Shown here: positions 1 to 8,610 of the stretch, piece after piece
How positions within the stretch are numbered: the stretch's first letter is position 1
How the letters are laid out: each line of letters starts with the position of its first letter
Assembly: GCA_026260175.1 (NCBI GenBank)
Contig: JAKCWW010000806.1
Location: 53,671-91,223, forward strand
DNA length: 37,553 bases
Direction: 5' to 3'
Source: Reticulitermes lucifugus
Lineage: Eukaryota; Arthropoda; Insecta; Blattodea; Rhinotermitidae
Position numbers and translations under genes: made by a program
The notes under the pieces: model-generated
Seen by the model: only the letters and a program-made list of their open reading frames with translations
What the model was told of the DNA's origin: nothing
The model's database searches: none

Positions 1-134
1 ATTGTATAGGAGGCTGGGTGGGCCCCAGGACCGGTCTGGGCGGGTGCGGAAAATCTCGCCCCCCACCGGGATTCGATCCCCAGACCGTCCAGCCCGTAGC
101 CAGTCGCTATACCGACTACGCTATTCCGGCCCCT
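1..134 (-). mobile_element. SINE-A copy, young, cut by window start
   Basis: This is the 5' half of a tRNA-derived SINE read on the minus strand. The RNA polymerase III promoter boxes are both visible. The A-box-like TAGCGTAGTCGG is the complement of 112-123, and the B-box-like GGGATCGAATCCC is the complement of 68-80. The element head GGGGCCGG lies at about 127-134, and the 3' part runs off the left edge. The sequence is very close to the heads at 16424, 34964 and 37493, so it is a recent copy. It encodes no protein; the open frame across it is a SINE by-product. The second target duplication lies outside the window and cannot be tested. Confidence 0.85.
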
Positions 135-504
135 CCACAAAAAAAAATATCCTCCTGTATTGTGTTTTTACAAAAAAAAAGTAGCAGTTAATGTGTATAA
201 TTCTTATTCATTAAATTAATCATGGAATACAAGAATAGTTGGAGACAGGTGACTTGTTGCAAAGGTTTCGAAATAGCAGTGGTGCCCTTCGGAACCCTGA
301 AAATATCTACTAATTGGCTCTCAACCTGTTACTGGCTTATAGGAAGCTTGTTGAAGTATACATTTCCACCGTGTTTACTTAGTTCTGCGTCACATAGAAA
401 ATCTGTCTTATACTTTAAAGCACAGTGGTTCCTGCATGTGTCAACTGAACACGGACTCTTTTTTCACACAAACTGCATTTGTGTGTTTCGTATGAGTCCA
501 TGAA
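135..504. other. Unassigned AT-rich stretch
   Basis: Two A-runs (near 138-147 and 171-180) sit just upstream of the minus-strand SINE head. A 93-codon open frame at 222-503 shows no recognisable domain. I see no exon, promoter or repeat that I can name. Confidence 0.3.
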
Positions 505-600
505 GAAACGGCAATTAAAATCCGAGCCTTATAGATTGGTGCATAGGTACCAACGTTTCTGAGGACTTTACTGTCTTCTTCTTCTTCATAGCACGCTAAA
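505..600 (-). repeat. Degenerate hammerhead-like/PLE-associated repeat
   Basis: On the minus strand a short stretch containing CAGAAACGTTGGTACC is followed by sequence that aligns by eye with 29340-29400, sharing AGATTGGT..AGGT.CCA.CGTTTC in the plus orientation. The family is defined by a small hairpin followed by GAAACG. Here the hairpin is decayed. Assignment to Penelope-like elements is inference. Confidence 0.35.
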
Positions 601-987
601 AACTTGGAGGAGAAAAGCTCTATATAGCAATCTGCATGACTTCATATTCCAGCAGTCTGGAAACTTACAACAGCGCCAGTCTGAGAGTAACGTTTTTAAA
701 CCCTTCATTTTAAGAGCCCATTTTTAAGGTAATCTCTCTACATGTCTCAGCTGCTTTAGCATTCAGCAATTCTGCATTTTTCCCATAAATTTTATGCTTT
801 TTATATGATTTTCAGAGTAAACATGTAATACTTTCCTAAACAGCATTAACCAATTTCCTTATGAAGGACGCAGTTTCTCCTATCTCCTTGGACACACCGA
901 GTGTGTTATATGAATGAAAAATGCTTTTTTATTTGACGGCTAACAATTTTTCTTCGAGATTCTGCAGCATAACTTTGTTCTAAAATG
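601..987. other. Unassigned stretch
   Basis: AT-rich sequence with no long open frame and no repeat that I recognise. Confidence 0.3.
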
Positions 988-1036
988 GTGGAAGAGGCTA
1001 TGGATCTGTCGTAAGACAGACTACAGAATGAATGAT
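988..1036 (+). mobile_element. Non-LTR retrotransposon 3'-end fragment
   Basis: About 50 bases match the extreme 3' end of the retrotransposon tail at 8560-8607. They share GGAAGAGGCTATGGA, then TGTCGTAAGACAGA, then a GAATGA-type tail. In the longer copy this piece encodes the C-terminal residues and the stop of the reverse transcriptase ORF. This copy is an extreme 5' truncation, and I could not define target duplications. Confidence 0.6.
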
Positions 1037-1655
1037 TGAACCTCCTCTCACTTACTACTACTTCTTACTTTTTTGTGTGTCCTAGCACAATTATTTTAAT
1101 ACCACAATCTTATCGCTCTTTGGACTCTTTCAGCATCGGAGTAATTTATGTTAATAATTGTTTCTTATTTTTTTTTTCCTCCTTTGCCTTAAACGTTTGT
1201 GCCTCTGTGTAACTTACTCTGCAAATGTTACGGATGCAGCCACTTTTTTGTGTATAATTTAAGTAGATCTTTGCACAATAGTGTCAGACATTGATACTTT
1301 TTCACTAAGTGTATCTCGGTGTAGTGGCAGCACTGCTGATTCGCATTTGTGAGTTTAATTTGGATTGTCGACATTATGTTATTCTTAATGGCTGTCGTAT
1401 GATCTTCACTTAAATGTTCAATGTTGTCTTTTGTGTATACATTTGATATTGGCTACTTAATAAACACCACTAGCCCTAATTCCAAGGAGTAACGTCGAAT
1501 TTTTAAGGGCATTGTTTACCGCCTGTGAGACTTGGTAAGGAAAGTACCGAAGACAGATGGTAGCTTACCCCACTTCACCCACCCCCCAGTGATGTGGAAC
1601 TTCCAAGTTTCTTTCCCCACTCTTCACCACCATCCGCCTTCGGGACTCAGTAAAC
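1037..1655. other. Unassigned T-rich stretch
   Basis: No open frame of note and no recognisable repeat or exon. It contains a T-run near 1169-1178. Confidence 0.3.
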
Positions 1656-1791
1656 CAGGGGTGCACAAATTTTACAAAAACCTAGCAACGCCTTCAAAAT
1701 TATAGGTGCCAGAATGGTGACATCAAGCAAGTTTCATACTGAAGACCCACAAGTATTAACCGACCTGGCGCTCTGTATTTGTGCACCCCTG
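1656..1791. mobile_element. hAT-like MITE, copy A
   Basis: A short non-autonomous DNA transposon with inverted ends. The left end CAGGGGTGCACAAATTTT is mirrored by the right end, whose complement starts CAGGGGTGCACAAAT. It is flanked by 8-bp repeats, CAGTAAAC (1648-1655) and CAGTAGAC (1792-1799), which match at 7 of 8. An 8-bp duplication plus CAGGGG-type ends is the established signature of the hAT superfamily. At 136 bp it is shorter than the ~164-bp copies, so it has an internal deletion. There is no transposase sequence. Confidence 0.85.
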
Positions 1792-2525
1792 CAGTAGACC
1801 AGTAGTCTGCCCTATCTGTTCAGGTAGATAGCAGAGTACCGCTCTGTAATTAATCTTAAGCACTGTGGGTTGAATACGGTTTAAATCTCTGACCAGTAGA
1901 ATACGTGAATACGTTTCGTAGCTGTAGCATCTGACCATAATGTTCCAATATCGTTGTCATGGTGAGGATCTGAAAATGGTTTGATTGTAACATTGTAGTG
2001 AGACAACTATTGCTTAGAACAGACGGAAAAGTTTTGCTTTGTGTTACATGCTTGATCTCATCTGTTTGGTGCCCGGTAACTTCCTTTCCCCATATTGTTT
2101 ATTTTGTTTCTCTTAATTTTCAATTCGTCTTTTCTTCCTTGTCTCATTTAGCATCTACGCATTTCTTTCTTTTTTTGGTTCGTTTTCTAAGTAGCAAAAC
2201 CTTTTGTGACGAATATGAACTTACTTCAAAGCACAACACGGTCAATAAACCTGCATTCCAAAAAAAGTACATAAAGTACAGAAAGATTCCACTTCCACCC
2301 CTGTTTTGTGGAAGAATCTCTTTCCCCTCTGTTAAGCCACCCTCCGCTCTGACGCTTTCACTCTTCTACTGGCGGCCACCTTGCAATTTACATTTTTGTC
2401 ACAAGACAGTGGACTTAATAAGTATGTTTTCATTACACATAACACTGTGCAATGAGCATGATTTCTTACACATTTCTTGTAACCGTATAGCACACATCCT
2501 CTAAAGATGAAGCGAAAATACTCTT
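1792..2525. other. Unassigned stretch with a chance ORF
   Basis: The longest open frame in the window (1998-2504, plus, 168 codons) lies here. It is rich in Phe, Leu, Ser and His because the DNA is T/C-rich. It has no recognisable domain or plausible start context, so I do not call it a gene. Confidence 0.4.
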
Positions 2526-2529
2526 CTAT

Positions 2530-2780
2530 CCAATTCTCGTCTTGTCAGGCTTCAACCGTTTATCCGTCTGGTAACAGCAACATGTAGATGAAGTTGGACA
2601 TGGACCACGGGGGGAATGATACTCACAGGGGAAAACCGAAGTACTCGGGTGCGGGGGGGGGAACCCCTGTTCCAGTGCCACCTCGTCCAAAATAAATTTC
2701 TTATGGGCTGGCCTGTGATCGAATCCGGGCCTCTGCGGTGAGAGGCCGGCAACCAACCGCCTGAGACATGACGCGGCCCA
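2530..2780 (-). mobile_element. SINE-B: second tRNA-derived SINE family
   Basis: Read on the minus strand, the element starts at about 2780 with GGGCCGCGTC. It has a tRNA-like head with an A-box-like TCAGGCGGTTGGT and a B-box-like GGATTCGATCAC. Between them, GGCCTCTCACCGCAGAGGCC could form an anticodon-like stem. The body continues with a C-run (the G-run near 2654 on plus) and a CGGTTTTCCCCTGTG stretch to about 2530. It differs throughout from SINE-A. The overlapping minus-strand open frames (2526-2930, 2552-2752) are side products. I found no target duplication, so the borders are approximate. Confidence 0.65.
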
Positions 2781-3542
2781 GTTTAAAAGGACGATTAACA
2801 CGTCGACGTATTTAAGGATGCATTTTGTACCGGGCAGTAAACACTGCCCACCGCGTTTATGAAAACCAATCAGTCCTCTGTTGGAAAAATCGCCGTTTTT
2901 TTCTAAGAACCGTACAAAACACAAATGCACACGGTGGGCGGAATCTAGAAATTATGAATGTTAAAACTGGTGGTACAAAAATTAACCACCAGGATTTGCA
3001 GGGTTAATAAACTGCCGACAGTCAATTTCGATCCTTCTGAAACGGAGTGAGGGGAGGAGGAGGGCTGCGAAAGGAGGGGAAACGAGAGGGTTTTAATAGT
3101 AATTAAATTTTAGCCGTAATTTCCGCCAAATTGTTGGAGCTAAGTCATAAAAGAAGTTTGAAATGGGTGGGATAGTAAGAGGCAAGGTCAAAACTTGATT
3201 GGTTGTTTTGGGAACTGAAGGTTTAGCATGCATTCTATTGCCTCATAGCTATAATTTTATGAAGACTTGAAACAGCACAAGGAATATTGCGCAGATGCCA
3301 TATTTGTGCGTGCGTGTTTCGTAGAAGGCGGGTGTATAATAATACATAAAATGTATACGTTACTATTAATTGAATATACCTGGGTGATAGAGGCGAAGGC
3401 CGTCGTATGCCTCAGGCGTCATACAAACTCATAAACTGTGAAAATATACATGAAAAGTGTAAGATAAGTCAGGATATAATGACGCCTAACACTAGACTGC
3501 ATTTCGTGTCTGACTAAGCAATAAACGGCTGTAAAGACACTT
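2781..3542. other. Unassigned stretch with purine-rich tract
   Basis: A strongly purine-rich strand runs from about 3044 to 3092. Otherwise there is nothing recognisable and no significant open frame. Confidence 0.3.
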
Positions 3543-3556
3543 AGATGAGAATAAAT

Positions 3557-3910
3557 TCTTCTTCTTCTTCTTCTGTGGCTTCAATATCCAAGCAGGATTA
3601 GCGCCTCCCCATTTGCTCTCCACCATCCAACTCTATCCTGCGCTAATTGTCTCCTTTGTAATAATTCCCATCCTTCTTAAGTCATTGTCTACATCATCAT
3701 TCCATCCAGCCTTGGGTCTCCCCTTCGGTATTTTCTGATGTAAGTTGGCTTGGTATATTTTCTTGGTGTTTGTTGCATCATCCATCCGTTGTAGATGTCC
3801 TATCCATCTGAGGCGTTGAAGTTTAATGAAGGGTCTAATGTTGACTTCCTTGTATAATTTTTTCAAATTCAACATTTGTTCTTATTCGCCATTGATTGTC
3901 TTCTATCACC
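3557..3910 (-). pseudogene. 5'-truncated non-LTR retrotransposon with RT C-terminus
   Basis: The minus strand encodes the C-terminal part of a LINE ORF2. An opening WRIRTNVEFEK block lies near 3875-3908. A frameshift then leads into the frame at 3633-3875 carrying RLRWIGHLQRMDD and KGRPKAGWNDDV..DL..MGI. These are the conserved post-RT blocks common in insect RTE/Jockey-like elements (established pattern, family not verified). A second shift near 3635 leads into a stretch reading ANGEALILLG in another frame. The 3' end is a (CTT)n tract on plus, 3557-3575. Flanking repeats AGATGAGAATAAAT (3543-3556) and AGATGAGAAGAAAT (3911-3924) match at 13 of 14 and define the insertion as 354 bp. It is non-functional. 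Confidence 0.85.
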
Positions 3911-3924
3911 AGATGAGAAGAAAT

Positions 3925-4700
3925 GCTATACGTAAAACGGTAACTGGACTTGTTCGTTGATTCACAACCTTATTCCCTCTTTCGTAAAATCCGCTGCTCC
4001 ACAGTACACAGAACTTTTGTTGTGTCTTTCAGGGCTGTCGTTTATAAAAGTGAAGCTTTTTACTGATCTAAGCTCACCTGTTAACAAGAAAGGCAGTGGC
4101 CAGCATCACATTCAATATCTTACATTTGAGTTCATAAAAAACATGACGCCAAAACAGAAAATGGTTACTACGAAATGAAAATCCTATCCACAAATTATTT
4201 TAAAATAAGGAACTAAGTGAAATAGATTTATTAAATATAGGGAAATTTAAACTGAACAGGTCAATAATAATATCCGTGAATAAATTGGATTTGTAAACCA
4301 CAAAATGTAATTTTTGAGAGAAGGCAGTAAGAACTTGCCATTGCCTAAGAATGTGTGCTGATTTGGAAATGAAACTAATTTAATCCAAACGTTTTCACTG
4401 TCCTTTATAAAACCATAGCCCATCTTCATATACAGTGTTACATGTTATTAACCAGAGCGCTAGCTCGACAAATTGTCCAGAAGCAAGTACGTACGACCAT
4501 GTTTTCTGAAATTACGTGTTTGGGTGCTGTGTTATGTAACTGCCTGGAAGTTTTTGTTGCAATTTAGAAAGAGGAAATTTCGACATCATGGTGTAAACTC
4601 ATGAAATTATTTTCTAATTTGTATTGACATATTACACGTAGAAATTTCGCAGTTGGTTTAAATTTGGTGTATGAATATATTCGTTTCTAACAGTAATACA
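3925..4700. other. Unassigned AT-rich stretch
   Basis: Only chance open frames (3957-4178 plus, 4247-4429 minus). No recognisable domain, exon or repeat. Confidence 0.3.
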
Positions 4701-4835
4701 TTCCACCTTTTCAGAATAGAGGTCTGGCGGTATGAGGTTATCGCAGGGATGTTGATGAAAAGTCAAGTCTTTTGGTATATGACGCCTTAATGATTGGCAA
4801 ATTGTTATCGACTTTTCGGAGGAGTTCGCTACATC
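4701..4835 (-). repeat. Interspersed repeat with CCGAAAAGTCG core
   Basis: On the minus strand a TCCGAAAAGTCGATAA segment (complement near 4809-4824) is followed by sequence that would encode RRHIPKD in the frame at 4632-4886. A related layout, CTTCCGAAACGTCG followed by ACATCCCAGAAGA, occurs at 19634-19665. I read both as members of the same old interspersed repeat and the open frame as repeat-derived. The element class is unknown; a link to the hammerhead-like motif family is inference. Confidence 0.4.
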
Positions 4836-4889
4836 CATTTTCATGATGCAGGCATTCCATTTTTTTTGGACTTTTCCAATGGACATGGT

Positions 4890-5241
4890 CTTACGTGTGC
4901 ATCTTCAGAAAACGACTAGGCTTGAATCTTGTTGTTAAAGTATTAGAAATAGATTGAGATGAGAAGTATATAGTAGCATTCAAGAGTAACCCATAATGTT
5001 AATTGGCCTATGATGTATTTCAGTGTATAAGTATTTGTAGTATCTAGCATTGATTGGAAGTTATTTAACTCTTACATCAGTAGCATTTAAAACAATTGTT
5101 AGTTGCCTCACAGCACAGAACTGATAAATGTAGCGATATTTTTATACAGTTTATATATAAGCGTAAATACGAGAAAACTGGTAGAAGAAGAGGAGATATA
5201 AGTTTTAAAACTTTCGCGGCGACATGATTCTGCAGTTCTGC
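4890..5241. other. Unassigned stretch
   Basis: No open frame of note and no repeat that I can name. Confidence 0.3.
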
Positions 5242-5272
5242 CTGAGGATGGGGACGGGGCCAGTCCCCGAAA
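5242..5272 (+). repeat. Hammerhead-ribozyme-like core motif
   Basis: CTGAGGA (5242-5248) fits the hammerhead C3-U4-G5-A6-N7-G8-A9 rule, because position 7 is variable. It is followed by one extra T and a perfect 6-bp stem, GGGGAC (5250-5255) with GTCCCC (5263-5268), and then GAAA (5269-5272) in the place of G12-A13-A14-A15.1. I could not find a stem III closing strand with the required ACGU plus cleavage base within about 60 nt downstream. A catalytic ribozyme is therefore not shown; this may be a decayed Penelope-like terminal repeat or a look-alike hairpin. Confidence 0.4.
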
Positions 5273-5289
5273 CGTTGTATTTAAACCAG

Positions 5290-5949
5290 TTAACGCTGCT
5301 GATCGCCCGAGAAGACTATATTGAAAGAGGAGTATATTTACATCAGAATATATTAGTCAACTAGGGTACTGAGTGTAGCGAAATGTGTTCCGTCTATTAA
5401 GCTTTCGTGGGCAGCGCCTGCGTCCCTCCAAACCTGCTGTTAGCGGGCGCAGCACCACGTGTATTACACTGTAAAAAGGCATATTGCTGACCACTAATAC
5501 GTATCAAATATCAAATAATCATTTTATCATAACTAATTAGTTATGTTTACTGTCGTGCCTAGATGTAAGTAATGAGCATTCTCTATCTCCTATTTAATTT
5601 TAACCCCTTTAATTCTGGTATTTATTTAGAGAATACCCCATCTGATCTTACAGCATGTGGTCTCATGGGACGATATAATCCACGTTGAAAACTTACCGGT
5701 AATATTTCTATAGCTGTTCAGAGATCGATAAACGTGTTTCTTTCTAAGGTCTTATTGAAGCACCAAATAAGCACGGGATACAAAAATAAGTCATTCTAGC
5801 CGAGTTGTCTTGTGTGCAACATATAAGGAGTAATATTCCTTTAAAGTAAGCATTCATTTCTAATAAGTAAAATTATTTTTCCTTGTAACTTATTTAATAA
5901 ATCGTTATTTCATGATGGCTGGGTTAGGGGGGTAAAATGTAGCTTCTTG
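5290..5949. other. Unassigned stretch
   Basis: AT-rich DNA with no recognisable gene. A small GC-rich patch at 5400-5455 has no assigned role. Confidence 0.3.
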
Positions 5950-6168
5950 CATTCTTAAGCTTGGCATACATGGAGATGAGTGGTCATTTTCACGTCCGAG
6001 CCATTTTAACCCCAGAGAAAAGGCCCCCGTTACCTGTTAAATACGAGAGTGGTTGGGCCGCAGATTGTCTGAAGCCTTTGGAGACAGGGGAAGTCTGTCT
6101 ATCTCTTGCCCAAGCCGCAACTTAAATCACTATGCCGACTGAAATATCCTCGCTCCGTAACGCCAAAT
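5950..6168 (-). mobile_element. SINE-A copy, old
   Basis: A strongly diverged minus-strand SINE-A. Landmarks that align with the young copies are GAGTGGTC near 5978, CCATTTTAACCCC near 6001 (young CCGCTTTACCCC), GTGGTTGGGCCGCAG near 6050 (young GCTGGGTGGGCCCCAG) and CACTATGCCGACT near 6128 (A-box region). The head carries a GATATTTCAGTCGG variant shared with the old copy near 19155. The two open frames on opposite strands starting near 6100 are artefacts of this SINE and the adjoining microsatellite. Confidence 0.6.
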
Positions 6169-6324
6169 TGCTTCGTTTGCGTTACTGTAGGCATCATATA
6201 CGAAAACTTAGTTCGATGTGGAATGACAAATACTCGCACATACCGATGGATAAGAATTCTAAACCTGAATACTAAACAGGATATTAACTTAGAATATATA
6301 ACAGTTGATAGAAAGAAAAGAAGA

Positions 6325-6412
6325 GCACACACACACAGGCACACACAAACACATACACCCACGTATGTATGTATATATGTGTGTATATATATATATACGT
6401 ACATATATATAT
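6325..6412. repeat. Compound CA/TG/TA microsatellite
   Basis: A (CA)n-like tract (6325-6360) passes into GTATGTATGTATATATGTGTG and then (TA)n with a central ACGTAC, ending in ATATATAT at 6405-6412. The CA and TG parts can pair with each other. It abuts the left end of the MITE at 6413 directly. Confidence 0.85.
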
Positions 6413-6576
6413 CAGGCTTGCTTAAATTTTCCAAAAATCTAGAAGCCGCCTAAATGTTCTGGGCCCCAGAAAGTCACATGAAGTAAGTTCCATACTTAGG
6501 ACCCACAAATATTACGGGCCACAGTACAAAATTTAGTCCCTCGTCTTACCTGGTGCCCGGGAGTTTTGCACCCCTA
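6413..6576. mobile_element. hAT-like MITE, copy D
   Basis: Same family and orientation as the copies at 1656 and 12414. Internal landmarks such as AAGTCACATGAAGTAAGTT and GACCCACAAATATTA are shared. The left end is degraded (CAGGCTTGCTTAAATTTTCC), while the right end GTTTTGCACCCCTA is better kept. The flanking 8 bases do not match (ATATATAT and TGTGCTGA), so the duplication is lost or the left border was altered by the adjoining microsatellite. Confidence 0.7.
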
Positions 6577-6642
6577 TGTGCTGACGTGTACCTAAGATAT
6601 ATGTATATACATAAAGCATCCTGCTGCTAGATTTTGTAATCT

Positions 6643-6915
6643 GGGGCCAGGATAAGTCAGTCGATATGGCTACTTAGCTATAGGATGGACGGAGTTCATT
6701 TTCCTTCTTGGGCAAAAGATTTTTCTTATTACCAGATCGTCAAAACTGGCTCTGCGCTCCACTCATCTTCTTACGAATGATTACGGGGGCTTTTTCTCTT
6801 GATGGTAAAGCCACTGGGACATGAAGGAGACCACTCACTCTTATCTAGTCGAAATAATTGTGTGTAGCTCTACCTCCAATTCTCCCTATGCCTTCATGGC
6901 GTGTTGTTTAATTAC
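6643..6915 (+). mobile_element. SINE-A copy, old, near full length
   Basis: A diverged plus-strand copy whose order of landmarks follows the young consensus. GGGGCCAGGATAA is at 6643, AGTCGATATGGCTACT follows near 6660, ATGGACGGAGTTC lies near 6682, GGTAAAGCC near 6804 (young GGTAAAGCGGCC), ACCACTCACTCTTATCTAG near 6829 (young ACCACCCACCNNCATCTAG), and ATGCCTTCATGGCGTGTTG at 6888-6906 (young GGGCCTTCATGGCCTGTTC). The A-box-like part is present and the B box is lost, so it is transcriptionally dead. Confidence 0.6.
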
Positions 6916-8292
6916 GTACAGGAATAACTTGACTTATTATATGAAGGCTACATGACGTGTTCCTTTAAATTGAGTGAGAAAATAAATTCTTATGCCATTA
7001 AATAATCCTACATTATCAAGTAATTTTGGTACCCTTAATTTTCCTTTACATGTTACACTTCAGTTGTAGTTGAATATTTCTCGGGCAATGTTAAGCATTC
7101 TTAAAATTCTACTTTTATATTTCATTGTGTATTTGTGCTTCACTCCCACAATTGCACATAATAAGGGAGAAGTGAAAGAACTGTTGCTTTCTATTATAGC
7201 GGTCTTACATTATTTCTGATGTACTGGGAATATTATTATATAATAATTCTTATAGATATCCATACGTTTTATGTCTTAACAAAGACCTGTGTCTCCTTGA
7301 CACAAGTTACACGCCACGTATTCTTCAAACACACAAGTATAGTTTTAACAAAAGAAGTGTTTGATTAAACCGTGTTCATATAAATTTCAGCAAAAGCATC
7401 TTGCTAAACAAAATAATAATTCGTCCAGTTTTAGAGCTGACACTTTCTTTGCATTGGGCAATAAGAAGAGAAGTTTTAAATTTCCTTTATAGAGTTTTTT
7501 TTTTTGCAAACCATGGCTAATTCTTAAAATTTTACGACTACATTTCATGTCCTTGCGCACTCGGGTCTGGGATGCGTCCTAATTTCATAACAATAATTTC
7601 ATAGTGATCAACAGCATCCTGTTGTGCTACTCAATAGTGAGTGTTCTTTAAGTTTACTTTGCTTACGTCATAATGATAGTAATACAGAGCAAGATAATAA
7701 ACATAATAATAATAACAAATGATAATGTGATAGTAATGTTAATGATACTGTTGGTTTTATGGGAAACTTATATTCCTCTCTTTGATTTCCTTCGTAATTT
7801 CGCAGCAGGAAGTACGGTAACCACTAAGTATTTCAACCTTTTTCCTGTGTTCTGTCTTCACTAACCATGAAGATTATTATACTTATGTAAGATAGAAAAA
7901 GTACTATATCAACTGTAATCTTTCATTTCCAATTCTTATGTGGATCTAATGACAAATGCAGAAATACACATCCTGTTTACTATCGTGAATTTTAATACGA
8001 TAATTCTTCTAAACGCCCACGCTTGACGCAGTCAGTTAAATGTCCTTATATCCGTATTATAAAACTACATATGTGTACAGCAGCGTTTCCTTAACCTTAC
8101 AAGCACACTGGTACCTAGATATACCACCTGATTTTACTTTTTTTTCCATTTTGCACACGAAGTTTAAGTGCTGGCTTTCTATTGTTCTCAGAGTAACTAG
8201 CCATTTATTTCCATAAACCACATTCAATGATTGTCCTGAGTAACAATTTCTATGCGAAAGTAACTGAAATCTTAAATAGCATTCAGTTTAAC
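6916..8292. other. Unassigned AT-rich stretch
   Basis: No gene recognised. It contains a perfect 16-bp AT palindrome at 7232-7247, a T-run near 7494-7504 and loose ATA/AAT repeats near 7690-7722. The open frame at 7673-7864 is a chance product of the low-complexity DNA. Confidence 0.35.
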
Positions 8293-8299
8293 AACCTTG

Positions 8300-8603
8300 G
8301 TCAAGGAGGCAAGGAGGAAAAGAATATCCTACAAAAAAATAAAAAGAAGGAAGGCTAACTGGTTTGGTTACATCTTCCGTAGAAACTGCCTTCTAAAACA
8401 CGTTATTGAAGGAAAGATAGATGGAAGGATAAAAGTGCCGGGAAGACGAGTAAGAAGACATAAGCAGCTACTGGATTACCTTCAGGAAAAGCGAGGATAC
8501 CGGAAACTGGATACCGGAAACTGGAAGAGGAAACACTAAATCGCACTTTGTGGAGAACTCGCTTTGGAAGAGGCTATGGACATGTCGTAAGACAGAATGA
8601 ATG
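8300..8603 (+). pseudogene. Truncated non-LTR retrotransposon, RT C-terminal tail
   Basis: The frame at 8297-8539 encodes the tail of a LINE reverse transcriptase, with KANWFGYIFRRNCLLKHVIEG and GRRVRRHKQLLD blocks. The natural C-terminus (LWRTRFGRGYG..VVRQ) continues in a different frame at 8551-8598, with the stop near 8599. The shift is caused by a 14-bp tandem duplication (8495-8508 and 8509-8522). The end is a GAATGAATGAACC tail. AACCTTG at 8293-8299 and again at 8604-8610 is a possible 7-bp target duplication. The same family left the small fragment at 988-1036. It is 5' truncated and cannot encode an enzyme. Confidence 0.85.
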
Positions 8604-8610
8604 AACCTTG

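Noticed and set aside
1..134. Functional tRNA gene
   Set aside because: A and B boxes are present, but the sequence is the head of a multi-copy SINE with a long non-tRNA body.
1998..2504. 168-codon open frame, the longest in the window
   Set aside because: Composition follows T/C-rich DNA, with no recognisable domain, conserved motif or splice context.
6099..6453. Two ~110-codon open frames on opposite strands over the same interval
   Set aside because: They arise from the old SINE plus the CA/TG microsatellite, whose repeats lack stop codons on both strands.
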